DNA of 64,000 nt from Cetobacterium somerae (GTDB taxonomy: Bacteria; Fusobacteriota; Fusobacteriia; Fusobacteriales; Fusobacteriaceae): NCBI RefSeq assembly GCF_022430525.1, contig NZ_CP092519.1, positions 620,001 to 684,000 of the forward strand. Direction: 5' to 3'. Below the pieces are notes generated by a model. It did not search any database. It was not told the DNA's origin and was given only the letters and a program-made list of their open reading frames with translations. How positions within the stretch are numbered: position 1 is the stretch's first letter; the number at the start of each line of letters is the position of its first letter. This document shows, piece by piece, positions 1 through 8,811 of the stretch. The translations under genes were made by a program, and so were the position numbers.

Positions 1-42
1 CAAAGTTAATATTTTATGATACACTTATATAGTTATTAAAAC

Positions 43-79
43 GAATATTCCGCTTTAATGGAATATTAAATGAATATTC
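43..79 (+). promoter_or_regulatory. Inverted-repeat leader ahead of rplS
   Basis: Three copies of a GAATATTC-like element lie just before the rplS ribosome site. AATATTCC (44-51) pairs with GGAATATT (60-67) across an 8-nt loop, and the self-complementary GAATATTC at 72-79 can instead pair with the first copy (43-50). The last copy abuts the GGGAGG ribosome site. The alternatives suggest a switchable leader for L19 synthesis, which is inference. It could also be a protein operator or simple AT-rich palindromes. Confidence 0.4.
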
Positions 80-91
80 AGGGAGGCTAAA

Positions 92-442
92 ATGAAAGAA
101 AAATTAATTCAATTAGTAGAGCAAAACTACTTAAGAAACGACATTCCAGAATTCAAAGCTGGAGATACTATCGGAGTTTACTACAAAGTTGTAGAGGGTA
201 ACAAAGAGAGAATACAGTTATTCGAAGGTGTTGTAATTAGAGTAAATGGTGGAGGAATCGCTAAGACTTTCACAATAAGAAAAGTAACTGGTGGAATTGG
301 AGTAGAGAGAATTATCCCTATGAACTCACCAATGATCGATAAGATCGAAGTTTTAAAGATCGGAAAAGTAAGAAGATCAAAACTTTACTACTTAAGAGGA
401 CTTTCTGGAAAGAAAGCAAGAATCAAAGAGATCAGAAAGTAA
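92..442 (+). CDS. rplS: 50S ribosomal protein L19
   Basis: This 116-residue protein is the usual length for bacterial L19, a basic 50S subunit protein at the 30S/50S interface. The sequence shows the family pattern: an N-terminal helix with [15 protein letters not shown], the central FEGVVI segment, the [16 protein letters not shown] block near residues 63-77, and a basic C-terminus ending RIKEIRK. The ATG follows a GGGAGG site. A strong hairpin/T-run terminator follows, so it is probably the last gene of an rpsP-rimM-trmD-rplS type operon lying before the window. Confidence 0.97.
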   Translation: MKEKLIQLVEQNYLRNDIPEFKAGDTIGVYYKVVEGNKERIQLFEGVVIRVNGGGIAKTFTIRKVTGGIGVERIIPMNSPMIDKIEVLKIGKVRRSKLYYLRGLSGKKARIKEIRK

Positions 443-450
443 GATTTCTA

Positions 451-491
451 AAGCTAAGGAAGAACAATTCCTTAGCTTTTTTCTTTTTTTT
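451..491 (+). terminator. Terminator after rplS
   Basis: An 11-bp perfect stem, AAGCTAAGGAA (451-461) with TTCCTTAGCTT (468-478) and a 6-nt loop, runs into a long T-rich tract. This is a textbook intrinsic terminator separating rplS from lepB. Confidence 0.93.
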
Positions 492-530
492 GTGTTAAAA
501 TATAAACAAATTGACTAGAGGAGTGGATTT

Positions 531-1457
531 ATGAGCAGAGAGAATATAATTTTAAATACAATATTTTATGTAATTTTAACAGCATTTTTTATATACATAT
601 TTGTAAAAGAAAAAAAGATTGTTGCTAAAATAGACAAAAAAAGAACCATATTTGAAGATTACCTTGTTAATAAATTTAATTTAAATGGGAAAACATCTGA
701 AAAGATTTTAAGAAAAATTATTAAATTAGTTGAAAGTTTAGGAAGTGCATTAATTCTAGTTTTAATTATTCAAAAATTCTACATAGGAAATTTTTTAGTA
801 CCAACTGGATCAATGATACCAACTATTGTTCCCAAAGATAGACTTTTTGGAAATATGGTAGTATATAATTTTAAAGCTCCAGAAAGAGAAGATATAATTG
901 TTTTTAAAGAACCTATTGAGGATAAAGTTTTATATACTAAAAGATTAATGGGATTACCTGGAGAAAAAGTACAAATAAAATATGATAGATTATTTATAGA
1001 TGGAAAGAAGATATCAGATAGAGAGTATACTCCTTTAGGAGAGCTAAGTTACAATGAATGGATAGTTCCTAAAAAGGGAGATATAATAACAATTGAACCT
1101 GGACAAAATTATAATGATACATTTGAAAAAGAAAATATTGATGTAGCGAAAGTTCAGAGTCTTTTAAAAGAAAATGGAGCGTATGTGTCTCAACTATTAC
1201 CAGATGTAAAATTTTTAGTAAATGGAGTACCAACAGGAATGATACTTGATTTTATACATGATCAAGAGGTTTTAAATAAATTATTAAAAGGTGAAACAGT
1301 GACAAAAACCTTAGATGAAGATTATTATTTAGCTTTAGGTGATAATACAAATGGTAGTTATGATTCGAGAATGTGGGGGTTTGTAAAAGATAGCAGAATT
1401 AAAGGAAAAGCTCTTGTAAGATTTTGGCCATTAAATAGAATAGGATTATTAAAATAA
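531..1457 (+). CDS. lepB: Signal peptidase I
   Basis: Membrane-bound serine protease that cleaves signal peptides from exported proteins at the outer face of the cytoplasmic membrane. There are two N-terminal hydrophobic segments (about residues 8-25 and 71-84). The catalytic serine sits in PTGSMIPT (Ser94) and the catalytic lysine in LYTKRLMGLPGE (Lys137). The later family box GDNTNGSYDSRMWG lies near residue 270. At 308 residues it is of the longer type with an inserted region before that box. It abuts the downstream acetyltransferase with no gap, so the two are co-transcribed. Confidence 0.95.
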   Translation: MSRENIILNTIFYVILTAFFIYIFVKEKKIVAKIDKKRTIFEDYLVNKFNLNGKTSEKILRKIIKLVESLGSALILVLIIQKFYIGNFLVPTGSMIPTIVPKDRLFGNMVVYNFKAPEREDIIVFKEPIEDKVLYTKRLMGLPGEKVQIKYDRLFIDGKKISDREYTPLGELSYNEWIVPKKGDIITIEPGQNYNDTFEKENIDVAKVQSLLKENGAYVSQLLPDVKFLVNGVPTGMILDFIHDQEVLNKLLKGETVTKTLDEDYYLALGDNTNGSYDSRMWGFVKDSRIKGKALVRFWPLNRIGLLK

Positions 1458-1883
1458 ATGATTATAGAAATTAATAAGCATGATGAAGAGATATTAAAAA
1501 AAATTAATTTATTAGAACAAGAAATATTTATAGAAAGTTACTATACTTTTGAAACTTTAAAAGATATGGTAAATAAAAAAGAATATAAGATTTTAGTTTT
1601 TGATGAAGATGTAAAAGGATATTTAATTTTACATGATTCATACGATCTTTATGAAGTAATGAAGATAGCTGTAGAAAAAGAGTTTAGAAATAAGAAAATA
1701 GGTGAACAGTTAATAAATTTTTATTTAAATAATTGTGAGCAAAATTTATTTTTAGAAGTTAGAGAAAGTAATAAAATAGCAAGAAATTTTTATGAAAAAA
1801 TAGGATTTGTAAGTGTAGGAAAAAGAAAAAATTATTATCCTAATGGAGAAACCGCAATTTTGATGTCGTTAGAAAGAAATTAA
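1458..1883 (+). CDS. GNAT-family N-acetyltransferase (RimI-like)
   Basis: A 141-residue single-domain GNAT protein. The acetyl-CoA-binding segment is visible as VEKEFRNKKIGEQLINFY (the R-x-x-x-I-G form of motif A), followed by the LEVRESNKIARNFYEKIGF motif typical of RimI-type enzymes. RimI acetylates the N-terminus of ribosomal protein S18, but this family also includes many other acetyltransferases, so the substrate is inferred only from similarity of form. The start codon directly follows the lepB stop, implying translational coupling. Confidence 0.8.
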   Translation: MIIEINKHDEEILKKINLLEQEIFIESYYTFETLKDMVNKKEYKILVFDEDVKGYLILHDSYDLYEVMKIAVEKEFRNKKIGEQLINFYLNNCEQNLFLEVRESNKIARNFYEKIGFVSVGKRKNYYPNGETAILMSLERN

Positions 1884-1908
1884 TATATATTTAGGAGGAA
1901 AACTTATA

Positions 1909-3342
1909 ATGAACAAAGAAATTTATTCGAATCCTTTAGCCGAAAGATATAGCTCAAAGGAGATGCTAGAAATATTTTCACCAAAATTTAAATTTTCAAC
2001 TTGGAGAAAATTATGGTATGTTTTAGCTGAAACTGAAAAGGAGCTAGGGCTTGATATTACAGATGAGCAACTAGCACAAATGAAAGCTAATATAGATAAT
2101 ATTGATTATGAACTAGCAGATGAAATGGAGAAAAAATTTAGACATGACGTAATGGCCCATGTACATACATTTGGAACAGCCGCACCTAAAGCTATGCCAA
2201 TAATTCACTTAGGTGCAACAAGTGCTTATGTTGGAGATAACACAGACTTAATTCAAATAAAAGAAGGATTAAGTATTTTAAAGAAAAAATTAATTAATGT
2301 TATGGATGGATTAGCAAAGTTTTCTAATGAATATAAAGATTTGCCAACATTAGGCTTTACACATTTCCAAGCTGCACAATTAACAACAGTTGGTAAAAGA
2401 GCAACACTTTGGTTACAAAGTTTAATTTTAGATTTAGAAGAGCTAGAATTTAGACAAGATACTTTAAGATTTAGAGGTGTAAAGGGAACTACTGGAACAC
2501 AAGCATCATTCCAAGAGTTATTTAACGGAGATTATAAAAAAGTAAAAGAGTTAGATGAAAGAGTTGCAGAAAAAATGGGCTTTAATAAAAGATTTTTAGT
2601 TACAGGACAAACATATGATAGAAAAATCGATTCTGAAATATCAAATCTATTAAGTAACATAGCTCAGTCTGCTCATAAGTTTACAAATGATTTAAGATTG
2701 TTACAGCATTTAAAAGAAATAGAAGAGCCATTTGAAAAAAGCCAAATTGGATCATCTGCAATGGCTTATAAAAGAAACCCAATGAGAAGTGAAAGAATAT
2801 CTTCTTTAGCAAAGTTTGTAATAGCGTTACAACAAAGTACTGCTATGACAGCATCAACTCAGTGGTTTGAAAGAACTCTTGATGATTCAGCAAATAAAAG
2901 ATTAGCATTACCACAAGGATTTTTAGCTGTAGATGCAATATTAATCATTTGGAAAAATATATTAGAAGGATTAGTAGTTTATCCTAAGATGATAGAAAAG
3001 CATATAATGGCAGAACTTCCATTTATGGCAACAGAGTATATAATAATGGAAGGTGTAAAAAAAGGTGGAGATAGACAAGAGCTTCATGAATTAATAAGAG
3101 TTCATTCGATGGAAGCAGGAAAACAAGTTAAAGTTGAAGGATTAGAAAATGATTTAATTGAAAGAATTATTAATGATTTATCTTTTGATATAGATAGAGA
3201 AAAATTAATGGAAATTTTAGACCCTAAAAACTTTATTGGATTTGCTCCAGCACAAGTAGTAGATTTCTTAGAAACAGAAGTAAATCCTATTCTTGAAAAG
3301 AATAAAGAATTATTAGGAATGAATACTGACTTAAAGGTGTAG
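1909..3342 (+). CDS. purB: Adenylosuccinate lyase
   Basis: Acts twice in purine synthesis: it splits SAICAR to AICAR and adenylosuccinate to AMP, releasing fumarate. The 477-residue length and all-helical fumarase/aspartase superfamily pattern fit. The signature loop GSSAMAYKRNPMRSE lies near residues 282-296, with the GTTGTQASF and HLGATSAYVGDN segments upstream. It has a strong AGGAGG ribosome site and follows the GNAT gene by 25 nt. The next gene starts 1 nt after its stop. Confidence 0.97.
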   Translation: MNKEIYSNPLAERYSSKEMLEIFSPKFKFSTWRKLWYVLAETEKELGLDITDEQLAQMKANIDNIDYELADEMEKKFRHDVMAHVHTFGTAAPKAMPIIHLGATSAYVGDNTDLIQIKEGLSILKKKLINVMDGLAKFSNEYKDLPTLGFTHFQAAQLTTVGKRATLWLQSLILDLEELEFRQDTLRFRGVKGTTGTQASFQELFNGDYKKVKELDERVAEKMGFNKRFLVTGQTYDRKIDSEISNLLSNIAQSAHKFTNDLRLLQHLKEIEEPFEKSQIGSSAMAYKRNPMRSERISSLAKFVIALQQSTAMTASTQWFERTLDDSANKRLALPQGFLAVDAILIIWKNILEGLVVYPKMIEKHIMAELPFMATEYIIMEGVKKGGDRQELHELIRVHSMEAGKQVKVEGLENDLIERIINDLSFDIDREKLMEILDPKNFIGFAPAQVVDFLETEVNPILEKNKELLGMNTDLKV

Positions 3343-3343
3343 T

Positions 3344-3859
3344 ATGACAGATAAAAGAAGGAGATATCTAACAGCATTTGTGCTATTAGCTCTTTATTTA
3401 TCACTGATAGAAACTTTAATTCCAAAACCATTTCCTTGGATGAAGCTTGGATTAGCTAATATTGCAACGATAATAGCTTTAGAAAAATTTGATGAGAAGA
3501 TGGCAATAGAGATATTGTTACTTCGAATTTTTATTCAAGGAATGATGTTAGGAACACTTTTTTCACCAAGCTTTATAATAAGTTTAATTTCAGGAGGGGC
3601 TAGTACCCTCTTGACCATTTTATTATTTAGATATAGAGAAAATCTATCGCTGATTGCTATTTGTATAGCAGGAGCTTTTGTACATAATTTAACACAACTT
3701 ATAGTTGTTTACTTTTTGCTTTTTAGAAGTATTAGTATTATGAGTAAATCAATTTTCATATTTATTTGGGGATTTCTGTTTATGGGATGCGTTTCAGGGT
3801 TAATAACAGGGTACATATGTGAAAAATTACAACTTAGAAGGGAGAGAGTATTAAAATGA
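3344..3859 (+). CDS. Gx transporter / heptaprenyl diphosphate synthase component I-like membrane protein
   Basis: A 171-residue integral membrane protein with about five hydrophobic segments. The sequence around PKPFPWMKLGLANIATIIAL and the RIFIQGMMLGTLFSPSFIISLISGG region match the Pfam family historically labelled heptaprenyl diphosphate synthase component I, now often called Gx transporter. The biochemical role of the family is unsettled, and it resembles small ECF-type substrate-binding membrane proteins. It lies between purB (1-nt gap) and glmM (4-nt overlap), so it is expressed with them. Confidence 0.7.
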   Translation: MTDKRRRYLTAFVLLALYLSLIETLIPKPFPWMKLGLANIATIIALEKFDEKMAIEILLLRIFIQGMMLGTLFSPSFIISLISGGASTLLTILLFRYRENLSLIAICIAGAFVHNLTQLIVVYFLLFRSISIMSKSIFIFIWGFLFMGCVSGLITGYICEKLQLRRERVLK

Positions 3860-5214
3860 GAAAATATTTTGGAACAGATGGAATAAGAGGAGAAGCTAAT
3901 AAGGAGTTAACTGTAGAGTTAGCGTTAAAATTAGGATATGCGCTAGGGTATACTTTAAAAAAGGAATATCCAGATAAAAAAAGAATTAGAGTAATAATGG
4001 GATCTGATACAAGAAGATCAGGATATATGTTAAGATCAGCATTAACAGCTGGATTAAATTCTATGGGAATAAATATAGACTTTGTTGGGGTTATTCCAAC
4101 TCCTGGAGTTGCTTATTTAACAGAAAAGAGTACAGCAAAAGCTGGAATAATGATATCAGCTTCTCATAACCCAGCAAAAGATAATGGAATAAAAATATTT
4201 TGGGAAGATGGATATAAATTACCAGATGAAGTTGAATTAGAAATAGAAAAGCTAATGGATAACGTGGAAGAAATAACTAAAGATCCTATTGCTGGAGATG
4301 AAGTTGGAAGATTTACTTATGCAGAAGATGAATACTATCTTTACAGAGATCACGTTATTTCAACAGTAAAAGGTGATTTCTCAGGTATGAAAATTATTCT
4401 AGATGCAGCTAATGGATCAGCTTATAGAGTAGCAAAAGAGGTATTTTTAGCTTTAGGAGCAGAGATAGTCATAATAAATGATGCTCCAAACGGTAAAAAT
4501 ATAAATGTTAGATGTGGATCAACACATCCAGAGATATTATCTAAAGTTGTTATGGGATATGAAGCAGATTTAGGATTAGCTTATGATGGAGATGCTGACA
4601 GATTAATTGCTGTAGATAAAAATGGAAACATAATTGATGGAGATAAAATTATTGCTGTCTTAGCTCTAGGAATGAAAGATAGAGGAGAATTAAAAAATAA
4701 TCAAGTTGTAACAACTGTTATGAGTAATATGGGATTTGAAAACTATTTATCAAATAAAGGTATTCATTTAATAAGAGCTAATGTTGGAGATAGATATGTG
4801 CTTGAAAAAATGAAAGAACTTAATGTAAATATAGGTGGAGAGCAGTCAGGACATATAATATTATCAGACTTTGGAACAACAGGAGATGGAGTACTAACAT
4901 CTGTTAAACTGGTAGAAGCTATAAGAGATTCAGGAAAATCACTAGATGAACTAGTAGGAGAAATAGTAGATTGGCCACAACTATTAATAAATGTTAGAGT
5001 AGATAATAGTAAAAAAAATCTATGGAATAAAAATGAAATGATAGTTAAGTTTATACAAGAAAAAGAGCTAGAGATGGCAGGTTTAGGAAGAGTATTAGTA
5101 AGAACATCTGGAACAGAACCAATAGTAAGAGTAATGGTTGAAGGAAAAGAGATGGCAACAGTGGACAGAGTAGCAAAAGAGATTGCTGAAGTTGTTGAAA
5201 AAGAGTTAATTTAG
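3856..5214 (+). CDS. glmM: Phosphoglucosamine mutase
   Basis: Converts glucosamine-6-phosphate to glucosamine-1-phosphate, feeding UDP-GlcNAc for peptidoglycan and LPS. The N-terminal RKYFGTDGIRGEAN, the phosphoserine loop MISASHNPAKDNGIK (serine near residue 101), the metal loop DGDADR and the phosphate-binding RTSGTEPIVRVM near the C-terminus are all present. The 452-residue length is standard. The start overlaps the preceding stop by 4 nt. Confidence 0.97.
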   Translation: MRKYFGTDGIRGEANKELTVELALKLGYALGYTLKKEYPDKKRIRVIMGSDTRRSGYMLRSALTAGLNSMGINIDFVGVIPTPGVAYLTEKSTAKAGIMISASHNPAKDNGIKIFWEDGYKLPDEVELEIEKLMDNVEEITKDPIAGDEVGRFTYAEDEYYLYRDHVISTVKGDFSGMKIILDAANGSAYRVAKEVFLALGAEIVIINDAPNGKNINVRCGSTHPEILSKVVMGYEADLGLAYDGDADRLIAVDKNGNIIDGDKIIAVLALGMKDRGELKNNQVVTTVMSNMGFENYLSNKGIHLIRANVGDRYVLEKMKELNVNIGGEQSGHIILSDFGTTGDGVLTSVKLVEAIRDSGKSLDELVGEIVDWPQLLINVRVDNSKKNLWNKNEMIVKFIQEKELEMAGLGRVLVRTSGTEPIVRVMVEGKEMATVDRVAKEIAEVVEKELI

Positions 5215-5222
5215 GAGAGAAA

Positions 5223-5933
5223 ATGTATTATAAAAATTTTTCAAAAGTTTATGATAAGTTTATGCAACATTGCGATTATGATCAGTGGGCTAATTTAATA
5301 AAGGATAAAATTAAAGAATCTGGTGTTGAAGGTAAAAAGTTATTAGATTTAGGATGTGGAACAGGAGAAACCCTTCTTAGATTAAAAGATGATTTTGATT
5401 GTTCAGGATTAGATTTATCAGCAGATATGCTAACAATAGCTAATAAAAAATTAAAAAATAAAAATGTTAAATTATTTTTAGGAGATATGAGAGAGTTTAG
5501 TACAGGTGAAACTTATGATATAATAGTGTCACTTTTTGATACAGTGAATCATTTAACATCACTTGAAGATCTAGATGACTTAATGAACTCTATTTATTCT
5601 AATTTGAATCCAGGTGGGATTTATATTTTTGATGTTATAAATAGAGAGTTTATGGATAAAATGTTTCCAGGTGGAGTGTATTATGACGATAGAAAAGATA
5701 TGACGATTATTTGGGAGCATTTTAGAGATGAAGACTTAGATATTGTTGAAGCAGTATACTTTGTAAAAAATAGAGCAGGACACTATGAAAAACTAAAAGA
5801 ACTATATGAAAAGAGAATATTTGAAGAGTTCGAAATTAGAAAAATTATTGAAAAAAATAATTTAAACTTGTTAAGTATTGGTAAAAATGATAGAATAGCA
5901 GGGGAAAGATTTTTTTACATGGTAAAAAAATAA
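5223..5933 (+). CDS. Class I SAM-dependent methyltransferase
   Basis: A 236-residue Rossmann-type methyltransferase. Motif I is LLDLGCGTGETLLRL (about residues 40-54), the acidic residue of motif II is in CSGLDLS, and the motif IV region is YDIIVSLFDTVNHL. The substrate cannot be told from the sequence. The gene starts 8 nt after glmM with a GGAGAG ribosome site, so it belongs to the same transcription unit. No membrane segment or signal peptide is visible. Confidence 0.82.
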   Translation: MYYKNFSKVYDKFMQHCDYDQWANLIKDKIKESGVEGKKLLDLGCGTGETLLRLKDDFDCSGLDLSADMLTIANKKLKNKNVKLFLGDMREFSTGETYDIIVSLFDTVNHLTSLEDLDDLMNSIYSNLNPGGIYIFDVINREFMDKMFPGGVYYDDRKDMTIIWEHFRDEDLDIVEAVYFVKNRAGHYEKLKELYEKRIFEEFEIRKIIEKNNLNLLSIGKNDRIAGERFFYMVKK

Positions 5934-5958
5934 TTGTGCTTTAAGGAAGTGGAATTTT

Positions 5959-6168
5959 ATGGTGTTTTTTAATAAAGATTTTATGCATTATTTTTCACTA
6001 CTTGGATTTTTAGGATTTGTAATAGTTGGGAATATAGGCGTTTTTATTCTTATATACAAGTTAATAGAAAAATATTTTTTTAAAAGCACACCATTATTTA
6101 TTTTTTTCGTTATAGTAGGTGTATTTAGTGCATTTTATAACGCTTATAAATTGATAATGAAAAAATAA
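5959..6168 (+). CDS. Small AtpZ/AtpI-like membrane protein
   Basis: A 69-residue protein consisting of two hydrophobic helices (about residues 10-35 and 44-65) joined by a short charged loop. Its size, topology and position two genes before atpB fit the AtpZ/AtpI-type small proteins found at the head of Na+ ATP synthase operons. Sequence alone is too short for a firm assignment. The ribosome site AAGGAAGTGG precedes the ATG. It may help c-ring assembly or ion loading, which is inference from position. Confidence 0.55.
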   Translation: MVFFNKDFMHYFSLLGFLGFVIVGNIGVFILIYKLIEKYFFKSTPLFIFFVIVGVFSAFYNAYKLIMKK

Positions 6169-6181
6169 GGTTGAGTGATAT

Positions 6182-6556
6182 ATGGATGAGTTAAAAAAAA
6201 TAATAAAACGTGGAATTATAACTGCACTGATAGTTTTAATATACGGAGTTTTATCAGGAAATAAATACGTTTATATAGGTATGTTTTCGGGAGCAATTTT
6301 ATCAGTAGTTGGGTTTTATATGATATGTCTTGATGCAAAAGCAAGTTTAGCTTCAAACTCTCCATTTAAAGTTGGAGTAATAGGATATTTGAAAAGATAT
6401 TTTTTATACGGGATATTTCTAGCACTGGCTACAAAATTTTATGGTTTTCCAATGTTAGTTAGTGGAGTTATAGGATTGTTAAATATTAAAATTAATATTT
6501 TAGCTATAACTTTATTTAACAATATAAAAAAGTTTAAATCTAAGTATTTAAAATAA
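6182..6556 (+). CDS. atpI: ATP synthase subunit I (AtpI-like)
   Basis: A 124-residue membrane protein with about four hydrophobic segments, placed directly before atpB. This matches the ATP synthase subunit I family, implicated in c-ring assembly in Na+ ATP synthases such as that of Propionigenium. Recognition rests mainly on size, topology and position. It lies 13 nt after the AtpZ-like gene and 23 nt before atpB, within one operon. Confidence 0.65.
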   Translation: MDELKKIIKRGIITALIVLIYGVLSGNKYVYIGMFSGAILSVVGFYMICLDAKASLASNSPFKVGVIGYLKRYFLYGIFLALATKFYGFPMLVSGVIGLLNIKINILAITLFNNIKKFKSKYLK

Positions 6557-6579
6557 ACTATTGAAAGGAGGCGAAACTT

Positions 6580-7392
6580 ATGAGAATAGGACCAATAGAG
6601 TTTATTACCCCACCATTAGTAGAAGGACCTGCAGTAATGTTTTACGTACCATTACCACACTTTTTACACCAGATTCCATTTTCTATGGAGTATGCTGATG
6701 GAAAGTTTGGATTACCAGTTACAATAACTGTAATAAGTACATGGTTTGTAATATTAGTGTTAACACTTTTATTTAAAATGGGAACAAAAAAATTAGAGAT
6801 GATTCCAGGAAGGGCACAAGTTGCTGCTGAATCAGTTTACGATTTTCTACATGGTATTATTCATCAAATGTTAGGAGGATGGACAGCAAAGTATTTCTCA
6901 TACCTAGCTACATTATTTTTATTTATACTAGGATGTAACTTACTTATGTTTGCACCAATTCCTTGGGGAAGCTTCGAAGATGGAGTGTTTGCTATAGCAC
7001 CTGCATTTAGAGCACCGACAGCAGATCTTAATACAACAGTTGGATTAGCAATGTTAACTACTGCTACATTCTTAGGAACTAGCATAAAATTAAATGGTAT
7101 ACTAGGATATTTCAAAGGATTACTAGAACCAATGCCGTTTATGTTACCTATTAATCTAGTAGGAGAACTAGCAAAACCAACAAATATTTCTATACGTTTG
7201 TTTGGAAATATGTTTGCGGGAATGGTAATAATGGGGCTTATTTATAAAGCAGCACCAATGGTTATTCCAGCACCGTTACATCTTTATTTTGATATATTTA
7301 GTGGAGTAGTACAAAGTTTTGTATTCTTAATGCTAAGTATGGTATATATTCAAGGTTCATTAGGGGATGCAGAGTGTCCCGATGATAAATAA
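6580..7392 (+). CDS. atpB: F-type ATP synthase subunit a
   Basis: Membrane stator subunit that provides the ion half-channels next to the c-ring. At 270 residues it has the usual five to six transmembrane helices. The essential arginine is visible in NISIRLFGNMFAG (Arg206), preceded by NLVGELAKPTN. The ribosome site AAAGGAGG precedes the ATG. Given the Na+-type c subunit encoded next, this subunit is expected to conduct Na+. Confidence 0.96.
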   Translation: MRIGPIEFITPPLVEGPAVMFYVPLPHFLHQIPFSMEYADGKFGLPVTITVISTWFVILVLTLLFKMGTKKLEMIPGRAQVAAESVYDFLHGIIHQMLGGWTAKYFSYLATLFLFILGCNLLMFAPIPWGSFEDGVFAIAPAFRAPTADLNTTVGLAMLTTATFLGTSIKLNGILGYFKGLLEPMPFMLPINLVGELAKPTNISIRLFGNMFAGMVIMGLIYKAAPMVIPAPLHLYFDIFSGVVQSFVFLMLSMVYIQGSLGDAECPDDK

Positions 7393-7431
7393 AAACTAAC
7401 AAGATTAAATTTTAAAATAACTAGGAGGTAA

Positions 7432-7707
<276 letters not shown>

Positions 7708-7753
7708 TTTTTTATAAAATACATCAAATACTTTTAGGAAGGAGGTAGAAGAC

Positions 7754-8260
7754 TTGGCACCAACAAATATGCCTGCAGTATCGATAGATATTAACATGTT
7801 TTGGCAAATAATAAACTTCTTCATTTTAGTGTTTATATTTAATAAATACTTTAAAGCTCCATTAATGAAGTTAATGGACACAAGAAAAGAGAAGATTGCA
7901 GCTGAATTCTCAGAAGCTCAAAAGAACAACGAGGATGCTGCATTAAAAAATAAAGAAGCTCAAAAAATATTAAAAGATGCTAAAGATGAAGCTACAAAAA
8001 TAGTTCAATTAGCAGAGAAAAAAGCTGATGAAAGAAAAGAGATTATCATTTCTGAAGCGACTGTTCAAAGAGACAAAATGCTTAAATCAGCAGAGCTAGA
8101 AATTCAAAAGATGAAACATGCAGCTAAGAAAGAGCTAGAGGTTGAAATGAACCAATTAGCAGTAACATTAGCTGAGAAGATAATAAAAGAGAATTTAAAC
8201 TCTGATTTAGAAGCTGCCCTAGCTGACAAATTTATAGATGAGGTAGGGGGAGTAAAATGA
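7754..8260 (+). CDS. atpF: F-type ATP synthase subunit b
   Basis: Peripheral stalk subunit: one N-terminal membrane helix (about residues 12-30, WQIINFFILVFIFNKYF) followed by a long charged coiled coil rich in Lys, Glu and Ala. The 168-residue length is standard. Translation starts at TTG after a strong AAGGAGG site. The C-terminus overlaps the atpH start by 4 nt (ATGA), so delta is translationally coupled. Confidence 0.95.
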   Translation: MAPTNMPAVSIDINMFWQIINFFILVFIFNKYFKAPLMKLMDTRKEKIAAEFSEAQKNNEDAALKNKEAQKILKDAKDEATKIVQLAEKKADERKEIIISEATVQRDKMLKSAELEIQKMKHAAKKELEVEMNQLAVTLAEKIIKENLNSDLEAALADKFIDEVGGVK

Positions 8261-8778
8261 TAGGAAACCAAATTGGTAAAAGATATGCAGAAGCAATATA
8301 TGAAGTTGCTGTGCAAAAAAATGAAGTTAAATCAATATATGATGTATTAAATGCGACTATGGAGCTTTATAAAACAGATGTTGATTTTAGAAACTTTATA
8401 ACTCATCCTCTAATTAAAGAGAGTGAGAAAAAAGAAACTTTAAAGAAAATTTTCTCAGACTCTAATGAAGGAGTAGAAATTCTTTTCTATATTTTAGAAA
8501 AAGGAAGAATTGCACAAATTAGAGAGATTGTAGCAGAGTATGTTAAGTTAGATTATGCAAAAAATCAAATTTTAGATGTGGAAGCTACATTTGCAGTTGC
8601 TTTAAGCGATGAGCAAAAAGAGAAACTTTCTAAAAATCTTGAAAATAAAACAGGTAAAAAGATAAAGCTAGTAGTTAATGTGGATAAATCTCTAATAGGT
8701 GGAGGAATTATCAAAATAGGTGATGAGGTAACAGACGGAAGTATCCGTAGACAATTAGAAACTCTAACACAAAAATAA
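8257..8778 (+). CDS. atpH: F-type ATP synthase subunit delta
   Basis: Connects the alpha3beta3 head to the b stalk. At 173 residues it has the usual N-terminal helical domain starting IGKRYAEAIYEVA and the conserved C-terminal segment GGGIIKIGDEVTDGSIRRQLETL. It lies between atpF and atpA, as in all canonical atp operons. Confidence 0.95.
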   Translation: MIGNQIGKRYAEAIYEVAVQKNEVKSIYDVLNATMELYKTDVDFRNFITHPLIKESEKKETLKKIFSDSNEGVEILFYILEKGRIAQIREIVAEYVKLDYAKNQILDVEATFAVALSDEQKEKLSKNLENKTGKKIKLVVNVDKSLIGGGIIKIGDEVTDGSIRRQLETLTQK

Positions 8779-8811
8779 AAAACTACTTGTAAAATTAGGA
8801 GGTGTAATCAG

